From assembly GCF_007829335.1 (NCBI RefSeq), contig NZ_VIWO01000006.1, positions 1 to 64,000 of the forward strand: a DNA stretch of 64,000 nt. Reading direction: 5' to 3'. The translations under genes were made by a program, and so were the position numbers. Below, piece after piece: positions 34,987-44,267 of this stretch (positions are counted from its first letter, which is position 1; each line of letters starts with the position of its first letter). The notes below the pieces were generated by a model. That model saw only the letters and a program-made list of their open reading frames with translations, was not told the origin of the DNA and did no database searches. The DNA comes from Chitinophaga polysaccharea (GTDB lineage Bacteria > Bacteroidota > Bacteroidia > Chitinophagales > Chitinophagaceae).

Positions 34987-35136
34987 TTAACATGCTTTAT
35001 TAGGTGCTGTCGCGTGCGTCTTCGCCATGCCTCTCATCGGACATCCAAGTTTCTGGTGCGTTGCGCAGGACGTTAAGAGAAGCGCAAAGATACAAACCAT
35101 ACCGGTGTAGCCCAAAATTCTTACAAAAGATTGCAT
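34987..35136 (-). CDS. Small 49-aa lipoprotein
   Basis: The gene is too short for ordinary gene calling and was read by hand. ATG at 35136 opens MQSFVRILGYTG, then a hydrophobic stretch leads into the lipobox LLLTSC (Cys24). The mature peptide is only 26 residues: it starts CATHQKLGCPMRGMAK, is rich in basic residues and ends in Cys. The xLGCPM-type tail resembles short lipoproteins seen in other Bacteroidota. It stops 4 bp before ytxJ, which supports it being a real, co-transcribed gene. Function is unknown. Confidence 0.7.
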   Translation of the reverse strand: MQSFVRILGYTGMVCIFALLLTSCATHQKLGCPMRGMAKTHATAPNKAC

Positions 35137-35266
35137 ACTGGGAGATTTAAAATATTATAACTAAAACGAATTTTTCACAGGAATATGATACGACAACTTT
35201 TTTAATCGTCTTTTGTGACGTTATTTTGCAAATATAGAAAATACATTAAAAAAAACAACAATGTCA

Positions 35267-35285
35267 TTTTCGGGCGGCCCGAAAA
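35267..35285. promoter_or_regulatory. Perfect 19-bp palindrome in the mpl leader
   Basis: TTTTCGGGC (35267-35275), one central base, then GCCCGAAAA (35277-35285) form a perfect palindrome. It lies between two possible starts of the Mpl gene, 11 bp before the more likely ATG at 35297. It may be an operator or a tight hairpin controlling translation. If the upstream ATG at 35261 is used, it is coding. Confidence 0.5.
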
Positions 35286-35296
35286 TATTCAGCGTT

Positions 35297-36658
35297 ATGA
35301 CAAAAGTACATTTTATTGCTATAGGCGGCAGCGTAATGCATCAACTGGCCATTGCGCTCAAAAATAAAGGCTACCAGGTAACCGGCAGCGACGACGAAAT
35401 ATTTGAACCCGCACTGTCAAACCTCCGGCTGGCAGGCATCTTGCCGGACCATACCGGCTGGGACGCTACGCGCATAACGCCCGATCTCGACGCCGTGATC
35501 CTCGGCATGCACGCCCGGGAAGACAACCCCGAATTGATTAAAGCCCGGGAATTACAACTCAAAATATACTCCTTCCCGGAATACATCTTCCAGGAAAGTA
35601 AAAATAAAACACGGGTAGCCATCGGTGGTAGCCACGGCAAAACCACCACCACCGCCATGGTCATGCATGCCCTCCAGCACCAGCACCATGCATTCGACTA
35701 CCTCGTAGGCGCCAAACTGGAAGGATTTGCCCAATCGGTAAACATTACCGACGCCCCGGTCATCGTATGCGAAGCGGATGAATACCCCGCCTCCGCCATC
35801 GAAAAAAGACCGAAATTCCATTTCCTCCATCCGCAAATTGCCGTATTAACCGGCATTGCATGGGATCATATCAACGTGTTTCCCACCTACGAAATCTATA
35901 AAGAACAATTTGCCATATTTATACGCCAGATGGATCCCGGACAAGTACTAATTTACAATAGTACCGACGCCGAATTGTCCAACCTGGTTACCGCCACCGG
36001 GCAACACCTCACCCTGATCCCTTACGCATTGCCGGAACACCGCATTACCAACGGGGTTACACAGGTGTCTTTCGGGGATCACCACGCCAGCCTGGAAGTG
36101 TTCGGGGATCATAACCTGCTCAACCTCCACGCCGCCAAACTGGTATGCAACCAGCTGGGACTCTCTGATGAGGCATTTCTCGCCGCTATTGCCAGCTTCA
36201 AAGGCGCCGCAAAGCGACTGGAACTGGTGGCGAAAAATGAACACTGCGTTATTTACCGCGACTTCGCACACGCCCCTTCTAAGGTAAAAGCCACCATGGA
36301 AGCCACCCGCCACCAGTTTCCCCTCCGGAAACTCATCGCGGTGCTGGAACTGCATACCTATAGCAGCCTCAACGCTGACTTCCTAGAGCAATACCAGGGC
36401 GCATTAGATAGCGCAGATATAGCCGTCGTGTTTTACAGCAAACATGCCCTGGAAATTAAAAGAATGCCCGACCTGGCACCAGAACTGGTAAAACAACGCT
36501 TCGGCCGCAACGACCTCCACGTTTTCTCCAACCGGGAAAACCTGGAAGCCTTCCTGCATGCCCAGCAATACCACGACACCAACCTGCTCCTGATGAGCTC
36601 CGGTACGTACGACGGCCTCGATTTCGGCAAACTGAAAGAACTATTACCCAATCACTAA
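35297..36658 (+). CDS. mpl: UDP-N-acetylmuramate:L-Ala-gamma-D-Glu-meso-DAP ligase (Mpl-type Mur ligase)
   Basis: 453 residues from ATG at 35297, where the family start KVHFIAIGGSVMHQLAIAL begins; an ATG at 35261 adds 12 unrelated residues. The Mur-ligase ATP loop is GGSHGKTTTTAM, followed by VCEADEYPASAIEKRPKF, LTGIAWDHINVFPTY and YRDFAHAPSKVKATM. The DDEIFEP variant near the N-terminus is characteristic of Mpl rather than MurC. It reattaches recycled murein tripeptide to UDP-MurNAc. The exonuclease gene follows. Confidence 0.92.
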   Translation: MTKVHFIAIGGSVMHQLAIALKNKGYQVTGSDDEIFEPALSNLRLAGILPDHTGWDATRITPDLDAVILGMHAREDNPELIKARELQLKIYSFPEYIFQESKNKTRVAIGGSHGKTTTTAMVMHALQHQHHAFDYLVGAKLEGFAQSVNITDAPVIVCEADEYPASAIEKRPKFHFLHPQIAVLTGIAWDHINVFPTYEIYKEQFAIFIRQMDPGQVLIYNSTDAELSNLVTATGQHLTLIPYALPEHRITNGVTQVSFGDHHASLEVFGDHNLLNLHAAKLVCNQLGLSDEAFLAAIASFKGAAKRLELVAKNEHCVIYRDFAHAPSKVKATMEATRHQFPLRKLIAVLELHTYSSLNADFLEQYQGALDSADIAVVFYSKHALEIKRMPDLAPELVKQRFGRNDLHVFSNRENLEAFLHAQQYHDTNLLLMSSGTYDGLDFGKLKELLPNH

Positions 36659-36693
36659 ATCTTCCCAATCACAAAATATAAACATTATATATA

Positions 36694-37467
36694 ATGCCTT
36701 CTTTGCTCCTCAAAAGGCCGCTGGCCGTTATCGATCTCGAAACTACCGGTACTAACGTAGCTTCTGATCGTATCATCGAAATTGCGATCATTAAAGTATT
36801 TCCGGACAAAACAACCCAGTCCAAAGTAAAACGTATTCACCCCGGAATGCCGATCCCCGCAGGATCTACAGCAATTCATGGTATTAAGGACGAAGATGTG
36901 AAAGACGCCCCTACCTTTAAACAGGCGGCTCATGAACTCAAACAATTTATGGACAATTGCGACCTCGCCGGTTACAATTCCAATCGCTTCGATATCCCCC
37001 TGCTGGTGGAAGAATTCCTCCGCGCCGGCATTGAATTCGACATCAGCAAACGCAAATTCGTAGATGTACAACGGATTTTCCACCTCATGGAAAAACGTAC
37101 CCTCGCCGCTGCCTATAAATTCTATTGCGATAAACAACTGGAAAACGCCCACAGCGCAGAAGCCGACGCACTGGCTACCTACGAAATACTGGAAGCCCAG
37201 CTCGGACGCTATGAACACCTGCAGCAGGATGTGGATGCCCTGGCAGAATTCACCAAAGAAGAAGACTATATCGACTTCGCCAGACGCCTCGTCATGCAGG
37301 GTGGACAAGAAGTTTTCAACTTCGGGAAATACAAGGGCCGCTCCGTCAGAGAAGTGCTCAAGGCCGAGCCACAGTACTACGACTGGATGATGAAAGCCGA
37401 TTTCCCCCTCAATACAAAACAAAAACTGTCAGAGATCTTCCATAATATGATGTTAAAAAAAATGTAA
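36694..37467 (+). CDS. DEDD-family 3'-5' exonuclease (DnaQ-like) with C-terminal FNFGKYKG module
   Basis: 257 residues. The exonuclease motifs are visible: AVIDLETTGTN (ExoI Asp/Glu), GYNSNRFDIPLL (ExoII) and HSAEADALATYEIL (ExoIII His/Asp). The C-terminal EVFNFGKYKGRSVREVLKAEP-x5-WM module is the one often appended to epsilon-like exonucleases in Bacteroidota. It is probably a repair or proofreading-type nuclease. It lies between mpl and a glycosyltransferase gene. Confidence 0.9.
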   Translation: MPSLLLKRPLAVIDLETTGTNVASDRIIEIAIIKVFPDKTTQSKVKRIHPGMPIPAGSTAIHGIKDEDVKDAPTFKQAAHELKQFMDNCDLAGYNSNRFDIPLLVEEFLRAGIEFDISKRKFVDVQRIFHLMEKRTLAAAYKFYCDKQLENAHSAEADALATYEILEAQLGRYEHLQQDVDALAEFTKEEDYIDFARRLVMQGGQEVFNFGKYKGRSVREVLKAEPQYYDWMMKADFPLNTKQKLSEIFHNMMLKKM

Positions 37468-37539
37468 TGTTAACGCTGAAGATCATATCTTGCGGCGGAA
37501 TTGAATTATTTTCGCAGTCCAAAAATATTATCTCAGGAA

Positions 37540-38280
37540 TTGGAAAAGCTCGTTATCATTCCTACGTACAATGAAAAGGATAACATCCGGAACATCATTG
37601 ACGCAGTATTTTCCTTACAGGAGAACTTTCATGTACTCATTGTGGATGACGGATCACCCGACGGTACCGGCGCTATTGTAAAATCTTTACAACAGCAACA
37701 TCCCAATGAATTATTCCTGGAAGAAAGATCCGGCAAACAAGGTTTGGGTACGGCTTATATCCATGGCTTCAAATGGGCCCTGGCTAAAGGTTACCAGTAT
37801 ATCTTTGAAATGGATGCCGATTTCTCGCACAACCCCAAAGACCTGGTACGCCTGTACGACGCCTGCGCCAAAGAAGGAGCCGACGTAGCAGTAGGCTCCC
37901 GCTATGTAAAAGGCGGTAAAACCGAAAACTGGCCATGGGACCGTGCCGTATTATCTTATGGCGCCTCCATCTATGTGGGTATGATCACCTGGATGCCGGT
38001 GAAAGATCCCACTGCCGGATTTGTATGCTACCGCAACACCGTACTGGAAGCCATCAACCTCGACCAGATACAGTTTGTAGGTTACGCCTTCCAGATCGAA
38101 ATGAAATTTACCGCCTGGAAACTGGGCTTCAAAATCAAAGAAGTATCCATCACCTTCAAAGACAGGAAAGAAGGATACTCCAAAATGAGCAAAGGTATTG
38201 TGAAAGAAGGTATCCTGGGGGTCCTGAAAATACAATGGCAAAGCCTCTTCCGTAACTATAAACGACGGGTGCAGAACTAA
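37540..38280 (+). CDS. Polyprenol monophosphomannose synthase-like GT2 glycosyltransferase
   Basis: 247 residues if the TTG at 37540 is used. There is no ATG, and an alternative TTG lies at 37501. The family N-terminus (KLVIIPTYNEKDNIRNII) supports the downstream choice. The GT2 nucleotide site is ILIVDDGSPDGTGAIV-like (VLIVDDGSPDG here), the catalytic DxD is EMDADFSHNPKDL, and there is a GSRYVKGGKTENW block. DPM1-type enzymes transfer mannose from GDP-mannose to a polyprenyl phosphate. No membrane anchor domain is appended. Confidence 0.88.
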   Translation: MEKLVIIPTYNEKDNIRNIIDAVFSLQENFHVLIVDDGSPDGTGAIVKSLQQQHPNELFLEERSGKQGLGTAYIHGFKWALAKGYQYIFEMDADFSHNPKDLVRLYDACAKEGADVAVGSRYVKGGKTENWPWDRAVLSYGASIYVGMITWMPVKDPTAGFVCYRNTVLEAINLDQIQFVGYAFQIEMKFTAWKLGFKIKEVSITFKDRKEGYSKMSKGIVKEGILGVLKIQWQSLFRNYKRRVQN

Positions 38281-38304
38281 CTTAATCTAATAATTTGCAT
38301 AGCG

Positions 38305-38358
38305 TTTAGGGATTTGCTCCTTTTTATATCCAGGTATGAAAAGGAACAAATCCCTAAA
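38305..38358. repeat. 20-bp inverted repeat before the EamA gene
   Basis: Arms 38305-38324 and 38339-38358 (TTTAGGGATTTG...CCTTTT and its complement) match 19 of 20 with a 14-nt loop. The element lies 24 bp after the GT2 stop and 15 bp before the EamA start. No T run follows, so it is either a terminator-like boundary or a regulatory leader hairpin. Confidence 0.75.
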
Positions 38359-38373
38359 TACATTAAATGGGTC

Positions 38374-39264
38374 ATGAAAAAAGCATTTCTCCAGTTACAT
38401 CTCTCTGTATTTTTAGCTGGATTTACCGGTATTTTGGGAAAATTAATCACCTTAAACGAGGGATTATTAGTGTGGTACCGGCTCCTACTTACATCGATTA
38501 CTTTATACGTATTATTCCGCTTCCAGGGCACCTTTAAAAAACTCCCCTGGAAAGATATTCTCCCCATAGGCGCCACCGGCGTGGTGGTTGCCCTGCATTG
38601 GCTGTTTTTCTATGGCAGTATCAAGTATTCCAACGTATCTATCGGAGTGGTCTGCTTTTCACTCACCAGCCTCTTTACCGCCATCTTCGATCCACTAATC
38701 AACCGGCGCCGCTTCGATGTGGCTGAAATGCTTCTTAGCCTGCTCACGCTGGCAGGTATCCTGCTCATCTTTCACTTCGATACACAATACCGCTTCGGGA
38801 TCATCCTGGGCATTATTTCCGCCATGTTTGCTGCCCTGTTTACGGTGTTCAATAAACGACTCATCAAACGATTCGATACGTCCACCATTACGTTCTATGA
38901 ATTGTCTACCGGCTTCGTTGTGCTGACCATGGCCCTGCCCCTGTACCTGCACTTCTCGCCCGTAAATACCCTCCTGCCCTCCGGTATTGATTTTCTCTAT
39001 CTCCTGGTATTGGCCTGGTTCTGCACGGTGCTCATGTACCTGCTGAGCATGAACGCACTGAAAAAAATATCACCGTTCACCGTCAATCTTTGTTTCAACC
39101 TCGAACCGGTATATAGTATCGTCATGGCTTTTGTATTGTTTCATGAAAACAAATTCCTAAACAACGCTTTCTATGCCGGGCTAGGCTGTATCATCCTTTC
39201 CGTTGGACTCCAAATGTTGCGCGTCGCAAAGGGGAAAACAGCCGCTGATAACGTTTCCCACTAG
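38374..39264 (+). CDS. EamA-family (DMT) transporter
   Basis: 296 residues from ATG at 38374 (MKKAFLQLHLSVFLAGFTGILGK minus its tail). Earlier in-frame codons belong to the inverted-repeat leader. Ten hydrophobic segments and two EamA halves are evident; typical blocks are LHWLFFYGSIKYSNVSIGV and, in the second half, KKISPFTVNLCFNLEPVYSI. It is probably an inner-membrane metabolite exporter of unknown substrate. Confidence 0.9.
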   Translation: MKKAFLQLHLSVFLAGFTGILGKLITLNEGLLVWYRLLLTSITLYVLFRFQGTFKKLPWKDILPIGATGVVVALHWLFFYGSIKYSNVSIGVVCFSLTSLFTAIFDPLINRRRFDVAEMLLSLLTLAGILLIFHFDTQYRFGIILGIISAMFAALFTVFNKRLIKRFDTSTITFYELSTGFVVLTMALPLYLHFSPVNTLLPSGIDFLYLLVLAWFCTVLMYLLSMNALKKISPFTVNLCFNLEPVYSIVMAFVLFHENKFLNNAFYAGLGCIILSVGLQMLRVAKGKTAADNVSH

Positions 39265-39317
39265 ATAATCAGGCGTATTTTCGTACATTGAGCGTTGGAT
39301 TAATTACTTTAGCGCTT

Positions 39318-42155
39318 ATGAGAAAAGCTTTTTTGGGGTTATCCCTTCTGGGAGCAACCCTCGTTACCTATGCCCAACAACCTGCCAAAAAGCCGCTGGA
39401 CCACAGCGTTTACGACAGCTGGCAGAGTATTGGCGCTAAACTGATCAGCAACAACGGACAATGGGTGGTATATACCATAATACCACAGGAGGGAGATGGC
39501 AACCTGTTTATCTATGACCGTAAAACCGGCCAATCCACCATCATTCCAAGAGGCAGCAGCCCCGTTATCACAGAAGATGCCCGCTACCTGGTTTGCAGCA
39601 TCAAACCTCCGTTTAAGGATACCCGTGAGGCCAAAATCAAAAAGAAGAAAGCGGCCGAAATGCCCAAAGATTCTATGGCCATTATCGCACTCGGGCAACC
39701 CGGTATCCTGAAAATATCTTCCGTAAAATCTTTTAAAACACCGGAAAAAGGCAGCGGCATACTCGCCTTCCTGCAAGATACGCCCGCGGATACCAGCAAG
39801 GCCAAAGGCAATAAAAAGCCCGCCGCCAGCGATGACGACAGGGCCGACGATGACAAAACCGGCAACGCCGGTACAGAAAGTGGTACCCTCGTGATACGTC
39901 AGCTACTCACCGGTTTGCAAGACAGCATAAAACATGTGAAAGAATACGCCTTCAGTAAACCTGGTAACCAACTGCTGGTTGAAACCGGTACCGACAAAAA
40001 AGATTCCCTCTCCCGCAATGCTGTACTGCTGTGGCACACCGCCACCAGGAAAACAGATACGCTCAGTCAGGGCAACACTGACTATAAACAGTTTGCCTTC
40101 GACGAAAAAGGAGAACAAGCCGCCTGGGTGGCCACCGCCGATGCGGAAAAAGCCCTGCAGCCTTTCTTTAAACTATACTACTTCAAACCCGGGCAGGACA
40201 GCGCTGCCGTGATTGCAGATAAAAACAGCCAAGGCATCCCGGCCAACTGGGCCATCAGTCCCAATGCCATGCTGGGTTTCAGCAAAGACGGGCAACACCT
40301 GTTTTTCGGTACCGCGCCCATACTACCCGTGAAGGATACCAACCTGGTAGATTTTGAAGTAGCCAAAGTAGATATCTGGAACTATAAAGACGATTACCTG
40401 CAACCCATGCAGCTCAAAAATGCCGACAAGGAACTGAAGAGAAGCTATGCAGCCGTATACCACCTGGCCACCAAACAACTGGTACAGCTGGGCGGTAAAG
40501 ACATGGAAACAGTGCTCTTCCCGGCAGAAGAAAACAGTACAAACGCGCTCGGCTATACGGATAGCGGCGAACGCATTCCCCTGCAATGGATAGGCCGCAC
40601 CCTGAAAACCGCGTACCTCCTGGATATCAGCAAGGGCACCCGCAAAAAAATTATAGAAAAACTGGATGGCCAGCTGGCTATTTCTCCCAACGGAAAATAT
40701 ATTATCTGGTACGATCTGGCCAACAAAAACTGGTTTAGCTACAACAATGCTACCGGCGCTACGGTGAACATCAGCCAGGGAATTCCCACCAAAGTATACG
40801 ATGAGGAAGACGATCATCCGGATGTACCCGATGCCTATGGCACCGCCGGATGGCTGGCCAACGATGCCGGCCTGCTGATCTACGACCGCTACGATATCTG
40901 GAAAGTAGATCCTTCCGGTAAAGAAACGCCTTCCAATTTCACACAGGGACTAGGCCGAAAGGAAAAGATCCGTCTTCGCTACCTCCGGCTCAACCCTGAC
41001 CTGAAATATATCCCCGGCGGCACACCGCTGGTGTATTCCGCTTTCCAGGAAAATACGAAGTACAACGGCTTCTACATACAAGACTATCCTAAAAGCCAAA
41101 AACTTAAAGCGCCCCGACAAGTGGTACTCGGCCCTTATACCTATGCCGACCTGCAACGGGCTAAAACCGCGCCTGTGTTTACTTTCGTAAAAAGCCGCTA
41201 TGAAATGTCGCCCGATGTATATGCCGGTGAAGAGATAGCAAAAGCTTCGCAGCTGAGTCATACCAATCCACAACAGCAAAGCTATAACTGGGGCACCGCT
41301 TCCCTGTACAAGTGGACCACCTTTAGTGGCAAGCCTGCAGAAGGTATTCTCTACAAACCGGAAAACTTCGACAGTACTAAAAAATACCCGGTGATCTTTT
41401 ACTTCTATGAGAAGTTAACCGATGGCCTATACGGTTATCAGGCCCCTGCGCCAACGCCTTCCCGCCTGAATATCTCTTTCTTTGTAAGTCGCGGTTACCT
41501 GGTGTTTGCACCGGATATCAGCTATGAAGATGGATATCCCGGCAAAAGTGCCTACGATTACATTGTAAGTGCGGCGGAAAACCTGGCTAAACAGCCCTGG
41601 GCCGATGGCAAAAACATGGGTATACAAGGACAGAGCTGGGGTGGCTACCAGGTAGCTTACCTGGTTACGCAAACCAACCTGTTTAAAGCCGCCTGGGCGG
41701 GCGCGCCGGTGGCCAATATGACCAGCGCCTATGGCGGCATCCGCTGGGAAAGCGGGATGAACAGGCAGTTTCAATACGAACATTCCCAGAGCCGTATCGG
41801 GGCTACCTTATGGGATAAAACAGCACTGTACCTGGAAAACTCCCCGCTGTTCAGCCTCCCACGCGTTACCACACCGATCGCTATTATGGCCAACGATGCC
41901 GATGGGGCCGTACCCTGGTACCAGGGCATTGAGTTGTTTACCGGCTTACGCCGTTTAGGCAAGCCCGTTTGGCTGCTCAACTATAACAACGAAGCGCATA
42001 ACCTGGTACAACGCCAGAACCGTAAAGATATACAGCGCCGGGAGCAGCAGTTTTTCGACCACTTCCTCCAGGGAGCACCTGCTCCGCAATGGCTGGAAAG
42101 CGGCGTACCTGCTACCGAAAAAGGAATTAACTGGGGCTGGGATCTGCAACAGTAA
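39318..42155 (+). CDS. S9-family prolyl oligopeptidase-type secreted peptidase
   Basis: 945 residues from ATG at 39318 with a signal peptide (LLGATLVTYAQ). A long beta-propeller-like N-terminal half carries an acidic low-complexity insert of roughly 35 residues near residues 150-190. The alpha/beta-hydrolase domain has the nucleophile Ser773 in GQSWGGYQ, Asp862 in DADGAVPW and His894 in NNEAHNL. It is predicted periplasmic and to cleave peptides. A strong terminator follows, and the EamA gene lies upstream on the same strand. Confidence 0.92.
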   Translation: MRKAFLGLSLLGATLVTYAQQPAKKPLDHSVYDSWQSIGAKLISNNGQWVVYTIIPQEGDGNLFIYDRKTGQSTIIPRGSSPVITEDARYLVCSIKPPFKDTREAKIKKKKAAEMPKDSMAIIALGQPGILKISSVKSFKTPEKGSGILAFLQDTPADTSKAKGNKKPAASDDDRADDDKTGNAGTESGTLVIRQLLTGLQDSIKHVKEYAFSKPGNQLLVETGTDKKDSLSRNAVLLWHTATRKTDTLSQGNTDYKQFAFDEKGEQAAWVATADAEKALQPFFKLYYFKPGQDSAAVIADKNSQGIPANWAISPNAMLGFSKDGQHLFFGTAPILPVKDTNLVDFEVAKVDIWNYKDDYLQPMQLKNADKELKRSYAAVYHLATKQLVQLGGKDMETVLFPAEENSTNALGYTDSGERIPLQWIGRTLKTAYLLDISKGTRKKIIEKLDGQLAISPNGKYIIWYDLANKNWFSYNNATGATVNISQGIPTKVYDEEDDHPDVPDAYGTAGWLANDAGLLIYDRYDIWKVDPSGKETPSNFTQGLGRKEKIRLRYLRLNPDLKYIPGGTPLVYSAFQENTKYNGFYIQDYPKSQKLKAPRQVVLGPYTYADLQRAKTAPVFTFVKSRYEMSPDVYAGEEIAKASQLSHTNPQQQSYNWGTASLYKWTTFSGKPAEGILYKPENFDSTKKYPVIFYFYEKLTDGLYGYQAPAPTPSRLNISFFVSRGYLVFAPDISYEDGYPGKSAYDYIVSAAENLAKQPWADGKNMGIQGQSWGGYQVAYLVTQTNLFKAAWAGAPVANMTSAYGGIRWESGMNRQFQYEHSQSRIGATLWDKTALYLENSPLFSLPRVTTPIAIMANDADGAVPWYQGIELFTGLRRLGKPVWLLNYNNEAHNLVQRQNRKDIQRREQQFFDHFLQGAPAPQWLESGVPATEKGINWGWDLQQ

Positions 42156-42173
42156 TCATCACTGCCAAATACT

Positions 42174-42210
42174 AAAAAGGGGAGAAAGCGCTGGCCTTCT
42201 CCCCTTTTTA
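42174..42210 (+). terminator. Rho-independent terminator after the S9 peptidase gene
   Basis: AAAAAGGGGAGAA (42174-42186) pairs perfectly with TTCTCCCCTTTTT (42197-42209) around a 10-nt loop. The right arm ends in a T run. The symmetric A/T ends may let it work in both directions. Confidence 0.9.
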
Positions 42211-42332
42211 GTTAAAAACATTTTTCTTAATATAAAATATTTAACATATATTTACAACAACATCGCCACTTTAGCGTATGGTGTGACTTGCAGCGATAGC
42301 GATATCCTTAAACACACTTCATTATTGTACCT

Positions 42333-43166
42333 ATGAACTTCCATATCTGTCATCCCGCGGATGCACTTCGCCCTTTTGTAAAGCAGTATTATTTCTGGGA
42401 AGATGATACCCGTGGTATTATCCAGTTGCCGCAGAATTTATTTGCCCTGGGCGATCAGTACATGGTATTTATCCTGGAGGGTAAAGCTGAAATCAAACCT
42501 ACCAACCACAAGGCATTTACACTCCCTTCCAATGCGGTACTGGGGCACCTTACCTGCGCTTGTCAGTTACAGGTACAAGGACCGGTAAAAGTGGCCGTGG
42601 TACAATTAAATGCATATGGGTGTTACCGTTTACTGGGACTGGAAGCAGCAGGTTTCACCAACTATTACCGCAACCTGGCCATGACAGATCAACCCGGCTG
42701 GCAGGAACTATCGGCTGCTTTAAAACAGGTAACAGATCCCGGGGAGATAGAATCCCTGCTGGACGAAGCCTGTATCAAAGCGCTGGCTACCCGCGACTGC
42801 ACGCTCCGGGAAGTAGATGATATGGTAGATTATATGTTGATTATGCAGGGCAACGTGAGTGTAGAAGAGTTGTCGGCCCGCTACGGGCTCTCCCGCCCTA
42901 CGCTGGAACGCATTTTCAGTGCTATCGTAGGTATTCCTCCGCAATTATATGCCCGTATGATCCGGTATAAAACGGCCCTCAGTGCGCTGCGGCAGCTGAA
43001 CCTGCCCGAATGGCAATCACCGGTGGCTACTACCGCCTACTACAACCAGGCGATGTTTATACAGGATTACCTGCAGTTTAATCACCAGGCGCCTTCTTAC
43101 TTTGGTGCTGCCACCATTGCACACCTGCCGGTGGCTGGTCTTCACCAGGTGGCGGTTGCCAGTTAA
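42333..43166 (+). CDS. AraC-family transcriptional regulator
   Basis: 277 residues. The N-terminal sensor part (FHICHPADALRPFVKQYYFWED) is of the DUF6597-like type. The C-terminal AraC region has one clear helix-turn-helix (VSVEELSARYGLSRPTLERIFSAIVGIPPQLYARMIRY). The second HTH is poorly conserved but has QAMFIQDYLQFNHQAPSYFG in the place of the usual DQSHFIREFK-type motif. No obvious target operon is adjacent; a GNAT gene follows 56 bp later. Confidence 0.9.
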   Translation: MNFHICHPADALRPFVKQYYFWEDDTRGIIQLPQNLFALGDQYMVFILEGKAEIKPTNHKAFTLPSNAVLGHLTCACQLQVQGPVKVAVVQLNAYGCYRLLGLEAAGFTNYYRNLAMTDQPGWQELSAALKQVTDPGEIESLLDEACIKALATRDCTLREVDDMVDYMLIMQGNVSVEELSARYGLSRPTLERIFSAIVGIPPQLYARMIRYKTALSALRQLNLPEWQSPVATTAYYNQAMFIQDYLQFNHQAPSYFGAATIAHLPVAGLHQVAVAS

Positions 43167-43222
43167 GCCGGAACCGATAAAAAATATTCCCGTATTTTAG
43201 TGCATACAACATCCACTGAAAT

Positions 43223-43675
43223 ATGGAAACCATTGAAATACACGAAGGCGAATATACCGTGTCTACCGACCGGTCCAGGCTGGATATCAACGCTATACAT
43301 GATTATTTGTCACGTGAGTCCTACTGGTCGCAAAACATACCATTTGATATCGTAAAGCAATCGGTGGAAAATTCGATACCTTTTGGCGTATATCATGGTC
43401 AACAACAAATAGGTTTTGCCAGGGTCATTACCGATAATGCGTTATTTGGTTACCTGGCAGATGTATATATACTAACGCCGCACCGCGGCAAAGGATTGTC
43501 AAAATTACTGATGCGCACCATCATGGACCACCCGGTTATAAAGGGCCTTCGACGGCTGTTGCTGATTACTTCCGATGCCCACGGCCTATACCGGCAGTTT
43601 GGGTTTACAGAAATTCCCAACCCGGAAAAATACATGCAGGTACATATCGCAGACCTCTATACGAAAAAAGAGTAG
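43223..43675 (+). CDS. GNAT-family N-acetyltransferase
   Basis: 150 residues with the acetyl-CoA loop LTPHRGKGLSKLLMRTIMDH (R-x-x-G-x-G/A variant) after ADVYI, and the C-terminal GLYRQFGFTEIPNPEKYM. These are typical of the small GNAT clade found widely in bacteria. The substrate is unknown. It lies between an AraC gene and a DUF985 cupin on the same strand with short gaps. Confidence 0.92.
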   Translation: METIEIHEGEYTVSTDRSRLDINAIHDYLSRESYWSQNIPFDIVKQSVENSIPFGVYHGQQQIGFARVITDNALFGYLADVYILTPHRGKGLSKLLMRTIMDHPVIKGLRRLLLITSDAHGLYRQFGFTEIPNPEKYMQVHIADLYTKKE

Positions 43676-43713
43676 CGCCCCTGCTTTTCGTTAATCGACC
43701 ATAACAGGTATCC

Positions 43714-44217
43714 ATGCAATATTCTGCCGCCCATTGGCGTGAACAACTGAAATTACAATCACATGTGGAAGGCGGCGCCTTCCGCGAAACCTATCGTTCT
43801 GATTGGGTACTGGATATGACTACCCTGCCTGCTGGCATGAGTGGCAACCGGAATGCCTCTACCTGTATCTATTTTCTGCTGGAAGCGGGCGAATTTTCCG
43901 CTTTTCACCGCATTGCCGCCGATGAAATCTGGCATTTTTACGATGGCCATACGCTCACCATCTACGAAATAGTGCCGGGAGGCCAACTGCTGGTGCATAA
44001 ACTGGGACGCGATATTGCCAACGGCGAAAATTTACAGGTCATTATCACCGCCGGCAACTGGTTTGCTTCCCGGGTAGAAGTTCCCGGGGGATATGCCCTC
44101 ACCGGTTGTACCGTAGCCCCGGGCTTCGACTTCGCCGACTTTGAACTGGCAGAGAAAGCGCCGCTGCAAGCAGCCTACCCGGCACATGCTTCCCTGATCG
44201 ATAGTTTGACCAGGTAA
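43714..44217 (+). CDS. DUF985 cupin-fold protein
   Basis: 167 residues matching the DUF985 cupin family: LQSHVEGGAFRETYRS, STCIYFLLEAGEFSAFHRIAADEIWHFYDG and a closing VAPGFDFADFELA. The fold is a sugar-epimerase-like jelly roll. No activity is established that I know of. It is 38 bp after the GNAT gene and possibly co-transcribed. Confidence 0.9.
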   Translation: MQYSAAHWREQLKLQSHVEGGAFRETYRSDWVLDMTTLPAGMSGNRNASTCIYFLLEAGEFSAFHRIAADEIWHFYDGHTLTIYEIVPGGQLLVHKLGRDIANGENLQVIITAGNWFASRVEVPGGYALTGCTVAPGFDFADFELAEKAPLQAAYPAHASLIDSLTR

Positions 44218-44267
44218 CGGTCACGCACACACGCCATTACCTGGCCGCTTTTTATTAAATTGCAGTC

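Noticed and set aside
36685..37422. 245-aa antisense ORF over the exonuclease gene
   Set aside because: The sense frame carries all DEDD exonuclease motifs. The antisense product has no recognisable feature.
37501..37539. TTG start for the GT2 glycosyltransferase
   Set aside because: It would add 13 residues absent from the family. The TTG at 37540 matches the conserved N-terminus better, although neither is certain.
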